From Kiloniellaceae bacterium (GTDB taxonomy: Bacteria; Pseudomonadota; Alphaproteobacteria; Kiloniellales; Kiloniellaceae), in the NCBI GenBank assembly GCA_021776195.1, contig JAJFGK010000136.1:1-36364 (forward strand): a stretch of DNA of 36,364 nucleotides, given 5' to 3'. Made by a program: the position numbers and the translations under genes. The notes below the pieces were generated by a model that was not told where the DNA came from, made no database searches, and saw nothing but the letters and a program-made list of their open reading frames with translations. Within the stretch, counting starts at the first letter, position 1; each line of letters opens with the position of its first letter. This document shows positions 32,551 through 36,364 of this stretch, piece after piece.

Positions 32551-32973
32551 TCAGTTGCGGCGAAGCTCTATCTTCGCCAGCTCGACGGCGACGCGAATCT
32601 CGATTTCATTGAGCAGCTCCGCCAAGGCCGGATCGGCCATTTCAGGCCGTTCGCCGTCAAAAAGGACCTGCAAGCGGCCCAGCATGCCGGGGGTTATCTC
32701 GCCCAACAAGATGGCGTTGCGCAGCCCCTCGAGCTCGTCCAGCAGGCCATGGCCGCGGCTGACGGCCCTGCGTTTCTTGGACTCGTCGCCTTCAACCTCT
32801 TGGATAGCCAAGAGCGAGTCCACCGGGGCAACCGCGGAGGCGGCCGAGGTCATCAAAGGTGCCTCGGTCTCGTCTAGCAGACGCGCGGCAAAAGCCCCCG
32901 CCTTGGCCGTCGGGGCACGCTCGCCGCGGCGCGGCGCGCTGGTCCCGGCGGGCCCGAAGCGTTCGACCTTCAT
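32551..32973 (-). CDS. fliX: Flagellar assembly regulator FliX
   Basis: 140 residues. A variable, basic N-terminus with MKVERFGPAGTSA is followed by a conserved helical part (about 70-138): GHGLLDELEGLRNAILLGEI, then DPALAELLNEIEIRVAVELA. In Caulobacter FliX is a membrane-linked partner of the sigma-54 activator FlbD, coupling flagellar assembly to gene expression. AAGGGG lies about six bases before the ATG. It is divergent from flgI, which has a sigma-54 promoter. Confidence 0.85.
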   Translation of the reverse strand: MKVERFGPAGTSAPRRGERAPTAKAGAFAARLLDETEAPLMTSAASAVAPVDSLLAIQEVEGDESKKRRAVSRGHGLLDELEGLRNAILLGEITPGMLGRLQVLFDGERPEMADPALAELLNEIEIRVAVELAKIELRRN

Positions 32974-33289
32974 GATAACCCCTTGATATTCCGGCCCTTG
33001 GACAAACCGATGGCCTCGTTCGACGCCCAGTAAATTGGGCCCGGCAGAGTTAAGATGGCGTTAAAGCGACCCTTGGTACCTTCGGTGGCAATCATTGGCC
33101 GACAGGTCGCGCCAACCCGGCAGGACTTGCCGACGAGAGGCGCCCCTGCCGAGCGGATGGCGCCATCTCGTCCGAGCGCTCTCCTTGACCCATTGAAATC
33201 ACACAATTTTTTATTCGGCTCCCAGGACCGATACTTGGCACGGCTTTCGCATAGGAATGGGGCAAACCACAGGATCGGTCCCACGCCTC
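32974..33289. other. Divergent region fliX / flgI
   Basis: 316 bp. It holds the sigma-54 site of flgI (33236-33250) and a 15-bp palindrome CGGCAGGACTTGCCG (33118-33132), about 105 bases upstream, that may be an activator site. No gene was seen. Confidence 0.5.
33236..33250 (+). promoter_or_regulatory. Sigma-54 promoter of flgI operon
   Basis: TGGCAC-GGCTT-TCGC, with GG (33237-33238) and GC (33249-33250) ten bases apart. Transcription would begin near 33261, which rules out the in-frame start at 33257 and places the flgI start at the ATG at 33290. Confidence 0.75.
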
Positions 33290-34486
33290 ATGAACAGTGC
33301 TTCTCAAATTGCCCGTAAGTCGATTTCGATCAACGCCATCGGCGCGCGCCTGTTCAGAGGTCTGCGCCGGTTTCTGCTGGGCCTCATCGTGGCCGGCACC
33401 CTGGCCTTGGTCGCCGGCGTCGTCACGCCGCTGCGCGCCGACAGCCGGATCAAAGATATCGTCGAGTTCGAAGGCGTGCGCGAAAATCTGCTTGTCGGAT
33501 ACGGCCTCGTTGTCGGTCTCGACGGAACGGGCGACGACCTGGGCAGCGCCGTTTTCACCCGTGCCAGCTTGATTGGCATGTTGGAGCGCCTTGGCGTCAA
33601 TGCCCGCGACGACGATCTGGACACCGACAACGTGGCCGCTGTCATGGTCACGGCAAACCTGCCGCCCTTCGCCCGTCAGGGCGCTCGCCTCGACATTCAA
33701 GTCTCCGCTCTGGGCGATTCGGAAAGCCTGCTCGGCGGCACGCTGCTGGTGACCCCGTTGCTCGCCGCGGACGGCGAGATCTACGCGGTCGCCCAGGGCT
33801 CGGTCCAGATCGGCGGATTTTCCGCCCAAGGCAACGCGGCCAGTGTCACCCAGGCCGTCCCGACCTCCGGGCGCATTCCGGGCGGCGCCATCATCGAACA
33901 GGAGATCGATTTCGCGCTGACCCAATTGCAGACCGTCAAGCTGGCGCTGCGCAATCCCGACTTCACAACCGCGCGGCGCATCGCCACCGCGGTGACCAAG
34001 AAGACCGGCGATGCGAAGTCCGCCTGGGCCCGCGACCCCGGTACGGTCGAACTGCGGGTGCCGGCAAGCTACCGCGGCGATACCGTGGCTTTCCTCACCG
34101 ACATCGAGGGCCTGCGGGTCAACACCGATCAGGTCGCCAAGGTCGTGATCGACGAACGCTCGGGCGTCATCGTCATGGGTAACAACGTGCAGATCGACAC
34201 GGTCGCCATCGCCCAGGGAAATCTGACCATTCGCATCACCGAAACGCCGCAGGTGAGCCAACCCGCGCCTTTCGCCGAGGTCGGCAACACCGAGGTGGTG
34301 GACCGGACAACGATTGAGATCGACCAGGGACCGGACGTGCCGCTGGGGGTGCTTCGCGGCGGCGTGAGCCTGGACGACCTGGTGAACGGCCTGACCTCGC
34401 TGGGGATCGGACCGCGCGATCTCATCACCATCTTGCAGGCGATCAAGGCGGGTGGCGCCCTGCAGGCCGAAATAGAGGTCTTGTGA
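33290..34486 (+). CDS. flgI: Flagellar P-ring protein FlgI
   Basis: 398 residues from this start. A long signal region (about 20-55) leads to the mature start ADSRIKDIVEFEGVRENLL, then VGYGLVVGLDGTGDD, SLLGGTLLVTPLLAADGEIY and the end ITILQAIKAGGALQAEIEVL, all FlgI landmarks. It forms the periplasmic P ring around the rod. Start taken from the sigma-54 promoter. The stop TGA shares a base with the ATG of flgJ. Confidence 0.94.
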   Translation: MNSASQIARKSISINAIGARLFRGLRRFLLGLIVAGTLALVAGVVTPLRADSRIKDIVEFEGVRENLLVGYGLVVGLDGTGDDLGSAVFTRASLIGMLERLGVNARDDDLDTDNVAAVMVTANLPPFARQGARLDIQVSALGDSESLLGGTLLVTPLLAADGEIYAVAQGSVQIGGFSAQGNAASVTQAVPTSGRIPGGAIIEQEIDFALTQLQTVKLALRNPDFTTARRIATAVTKKTGDAKSAWARDPGTVELRVPASYRGDTVAFLTDIEGLRVNTDQVAKVVIDERSGVIVMGNNVQIDTVAIAQGNLTIRITETPQVSQPAPFAEVGNTEVVDRTTIEIDQGPDVPLGVLRGGVSLDDLVNGLTSLGIGPRDLITILQAIKAGGALQAEIEVL

Positions 34487-34815
34487 TGGACATCGATCTT
34501 GCAGCGTTCCAGGCCACAGCACCGGCCATCAACCCTCGGGCCATCGCCGCGACCAACCCCAATGAGGTCAATAGGGCGCGGGTCAGGCAGGCCGCCGAGG
34601 AATTCGAATCGGTCTTCCTGGCCGAGATGTTGAAGCCCATGTTCGCCGAAATCGACAAGGGCGATGGCATGTTCGACGGCGGCAGCGGCGAGGAGATCTA
34701 TCGCTCCTTGATGGTGCAGGAGTACGGCAAGGCGCTGTCGAAATCCGGCGGTTTCGGTATCGCCGATGCGGTGGAACGGGAAATGTTGAAGATACAAGAA
34801 GGAGCCGTCCGATGA
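34486..34815 (+). CDS. flgJ: Rod-binding protein FlgJ (no muramidase domain)
   Basis: 109 residues. The rod-binding domain of FlgJ is seen: RVRQAAEEFESVFLAEMLKP, MFDGGSGEEIYRSLMVQEYG, and GGFGIADAVEREMLK. The C-terminal glucosaminidase of enteric FlgJ is absent, as in alphaproteobacteria, where a separate enzyme opens the wall. It caps the growing rod. The ATG overlaps the flgI stop (TGATG) and its own stop overlaps the next gene (ATGA). Confidence 0.88.
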   Translation: MDIDLAAFQATAPAINPRAIAATNPNEVNRARVRQAAEEFESVFLAEMLKPMFAEIDKGDGMFDGGSGEEIYRSLMVQEYGKALSKSGGFGIADAVEREMLKIQEGAVR

Positions 34816-35270
34816 CCGAGCAGGCCGAGAACTTTGCCCTGGTGACAGTGGCGGCGCGCGAACTCATCGTGGTGATCGGCAACCTGTCCGACCTGATGGA
34901 GCAGGAAACGGCTCATCTTAACGCACAACGGATGGCCGAGTTCAGTGCGCTGCAGGATCGCAAAATGGCAATGATCCGGCGCTACGAGACCTTGGCGAAA
35001 GACCTGAGCGACTGTCCGACACTGGATCGTGACCTGGAGCCCCCGCTGCGCCAGAGCCTGCGGGAGGCCCTGCCGCGGATGCGCGACGCCATGACACAGA
35101 ACCAGGTCTCCATCGAGGCCGCCCGGCAGGTGAACCAGCGGCTCGCCATGGCCATAGCCCAGTCGGTTCGCGAACAACGCAGTCCGGGGGGCATCTACGG
35201 CGCGGCGGGGCAGGTCGCGGCCAGCCGGTCGACAGCCCCGCTCTCGGTCCAAATCGATCAGCAGCTCTAG
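34812..35270 (+). CDS. FlgN-like flagellar export chaperone
   Basis: 152 residues, helical, with a long first helix pair (about 5-60: LIVVIGNLSDLMEQETAHLN, then RMAEFSALQDRKMAMIRRYE) and a C-terminal disordered tail. The length, the coiled form and the place directly before flgK fit FlgN, which holds FlgK and FlgL for export. Sequence similarity to FlgN is only general. It starts within the flgJ stop (ATGA), 45 bp before flgK. Confidence 0.6.
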   Translation: MTEQAENFALVTVAARELIVVIGNLSDLMEQETAHLNAQRMAEFSALQDRKMAMIRRYETLAKDLSDCPTLDRDLEPPLRQSLREALPRMRDAMTQNQVSIEAARQVNQRLAMAIAQSVREQRSPGGIYGAAGQVAASRSTAPLSVQIDQQL

Positions 35271-35315
35271 GCCCCAGGTCAAGCAACCAGACGACGCTAC
35301 AGGAAGGTCCAATCG

Positions 35316-36364
35316 ATGAGCCTCACAACATCCTTGGTCAACGCCCTGACCGGCCTGCAGACCAACCTGGCCGCGATCCAGGCCACGTCGGCCAACATTT
35401 CCAACGTCAACACCGAAGGCTACTCGCGCAAGGTCCATCAGCAGGAAACAAGGGTTCTGAACGGACTCTCGGCGGGCGTCGAGACCGCTGGCATCATCCG
35501 GCAGATCGATCAGTTCTTGAAGAACGATCTGATCCAGGAGAACTCCTTGATCGGCAAGGCGACCGTGCGCAACGAGTTCTTCGAGCGCATTCAGACTCTG
35601 TTCGGCTCGCCAGGCAACAATAATGCCCTGGGCAACTTCATTACCGACCTGGCGGTTGAATTGGAAAATGTCGCGAACAATCCGGACATTCCGGCGCATC
35701 GCTTCACCGCGGTCGGCCAGGCGCAGCTCGTGGCCCAGGAACTGCAGCGCATGAGCGACGAGATCCAGTCGTTGCGGCTCGATGCCGATCAGCGCATCGC
35801 CGGAGCGGTCAAGGAAATCAATCTGTCTTTGGTCTCGATCGCCGAGTTGATCTCGCAGATTTCCGCCAATATTGGTCAGGGCTCGCCGATCGGCGATCTC
35901 GAAGACCAGCGCGAGGCCGCCTTGAGCCGGGTGTCGCAACAGCTCGACGTGCAGTTCTTCACCCAGTCCGACGGTCAGATCAATGTTCTGACCAACCAAG
36001 GCCGCAGGCTGGTGGCCGGTGGTTCGCCGGCGACCTTCTCCTATACCCCCGCTGCCACCTTGACCCCCCTCCAGGTCTATCCCGGGACGATCAGTGACAT
36101 TCAACTCGAGGGCATCGACGTCACCAGCGGGATCACCAGTGGCGAACTGGCTGGTCTGATCGACATGCGCGACAATATCCTGCCCTCGATGTCGACCCAG
36201 ATCGATCAGCTCACGGCAGCCCTGCGCGACACGGTCAATCAGATTCACAACCGCGGCGCCAACACGCCGCTCGGCAGCGGCCAGACTGCTGGCGACGCGG
36301 CGGCGCTCTATGGCTCTCGCGACATCAACACGCCGACGGATCCCTTGACCTTGAGTGACAGCGT
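35316..36364 (+). CDS. flgK: Hook-filament junction protein FlgK (3' end outside the window)
   Basis: 349 codons are visible; the frame runs off the window. N-terminal SLTTSLVNALTGLQTNLAAI, then SANISNVNTEGYSRK and ETAGIIRQIDQFLKNDL are FlgK landmarks, followed by a helical part with FFERIQTLFGSPG and QLVAQELQRMSDEIQSLRL, and DLEDQREAALSRVSQQLDV. It joins hook and filament. AGGAAGG at 35300-35306 precedes the ATG. It is the last gene of the flgI operon in the window; flgL would be expected next. Confidence 0.93.
   Translation, partial: MSLTTSLVNALTGLQTNLAAIQATSANISNVNTEGYSRKVHQQETRVLNGLSAGVETAGIIRQIDQFLKNDLIQENSLIGKATVRNEFFERIQTLFGSPGNNNALGNFITDLAVELENVANNPDIPAHRFTAVGQAQLVAQELQRMSDEIQSLRLDADQRIAGAVKEINLSLVSIAELISQISANIGQGSPIGDLEDQREAALSRVSQQLDVQFFTQSDGQINVLTNQGRRLVAGGSPATFSYTPAATLTPLQVYPGTISDIQLEGIDVTSGITSGELAGLIDMRDNILPSMSTQIDQLTAALRDTVNQIHNRGANTPLGSGQTAGDAAALYGSRDINTPTDPLTLSDS

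Noticed and set aside
33092..34522. A 476-residue minus-strand open frame
   Set aside because: Antisense to flgI; the composition is that of a shadow frame.
34698..36248. A 516-residue minus-strand open frame
   Set aside because: Antisense to flgJ, the FlgN-like gene and flgK, which have clear family motifs.

Overview
The window reads as chromosomal DNA of a GC-rich, flagellated alphaproteobacterium, most likely of the Rhodospirillales/Kiloniellales type. This is inferred from a fliX gene, a one-cysteine DksA, an alphaproteobacterial CheZ, a short FlgJ with only the rod-binding part, MotE, and flagellar genes behind sigma-54 promoters. No tRNA, rRNA, CRISPR array or intact transposase was seen.

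Layout. (1) 1-1764: a palindromic repeat, then an AraC-type regulator divergent from a small cupin lipoprotein. (2) 1765-3886: a less GC-rich island with a translationally coupled pair, a three-helix membrane protein and a HAD hydrolase, of unknown joint function. (3) 3887-9260: a minus-strand serine-cycle operon in the order SucD-like protein lacking the catalytic histidine, serine-glyoxylate aminotransferase, malate-CoA ligase beta (mtkA) and alpha (mtkB). Divergent to it is a LuxR-type regulator whose receiver domain lacks the phosphoacceptor aspartate. The leader between them carries a glycine-riboswitch-like segment and a 19-bp tandem duplication. (4) 9261-18854: a MITE-like element, an amidase, a WD40-cytochrome c fusion, a formate dehydrogenase gamma (cytochrome b) subunit, a dispersed repeat and a terminator. 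The fdh operon torD-like chaperone / small Tat protein / fdhA / fdhB follows behind a near-consensus sigma-70 promoter. (5) 18855-36364: motility and flagellar genes. The minus strand carries fliL-fliM-(unknown, possibly DUF6468)-motE-cheY-cheZ, then two MotB-like genes and a large TPR gene. The plus strand carries flgF-flgG-flgA-flgH and flgI-flgJ-flgN-like-flgK (cut by the window end). dksA-like and fliX lie on the minus strand between the two plus-strand blocks.

How it fits together. The serine-cycle genes (glyoxylate to glycine transamination; malate to malyl-CoA) and the membrane formate dehydrogenase point to one-carbon metabolism, with formate oxidised in the periplasm and electrons passed to a cytochrome b subunit and perhaps to the WD40-cytochrome c. 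The flagellar half holds hook-basal-body rod and ring genes, the C-ring/switch protein FliM, the CheY/CheZ pair acting on it, and stator-related proteins. Two textbook GG-N10-GC sigma-54 sites precede flgF and flgI; FliX, which in Caulobacter works with the sigma-54 activator FlbD, is encoded beside the second.

The points most worth following are: a two-copy palindromic element whose 15-nt arms differ entirely between copies yet stay self-complementary; the SucD-like pseudoenzyme heading the serine-cycle operon; the aspartate-less regulator beside a glycine-riboswitch-like leader; the MotB-like pair in which one partner has lost the ion-binding Asp; and the membrane protein/HAD pair in the island.
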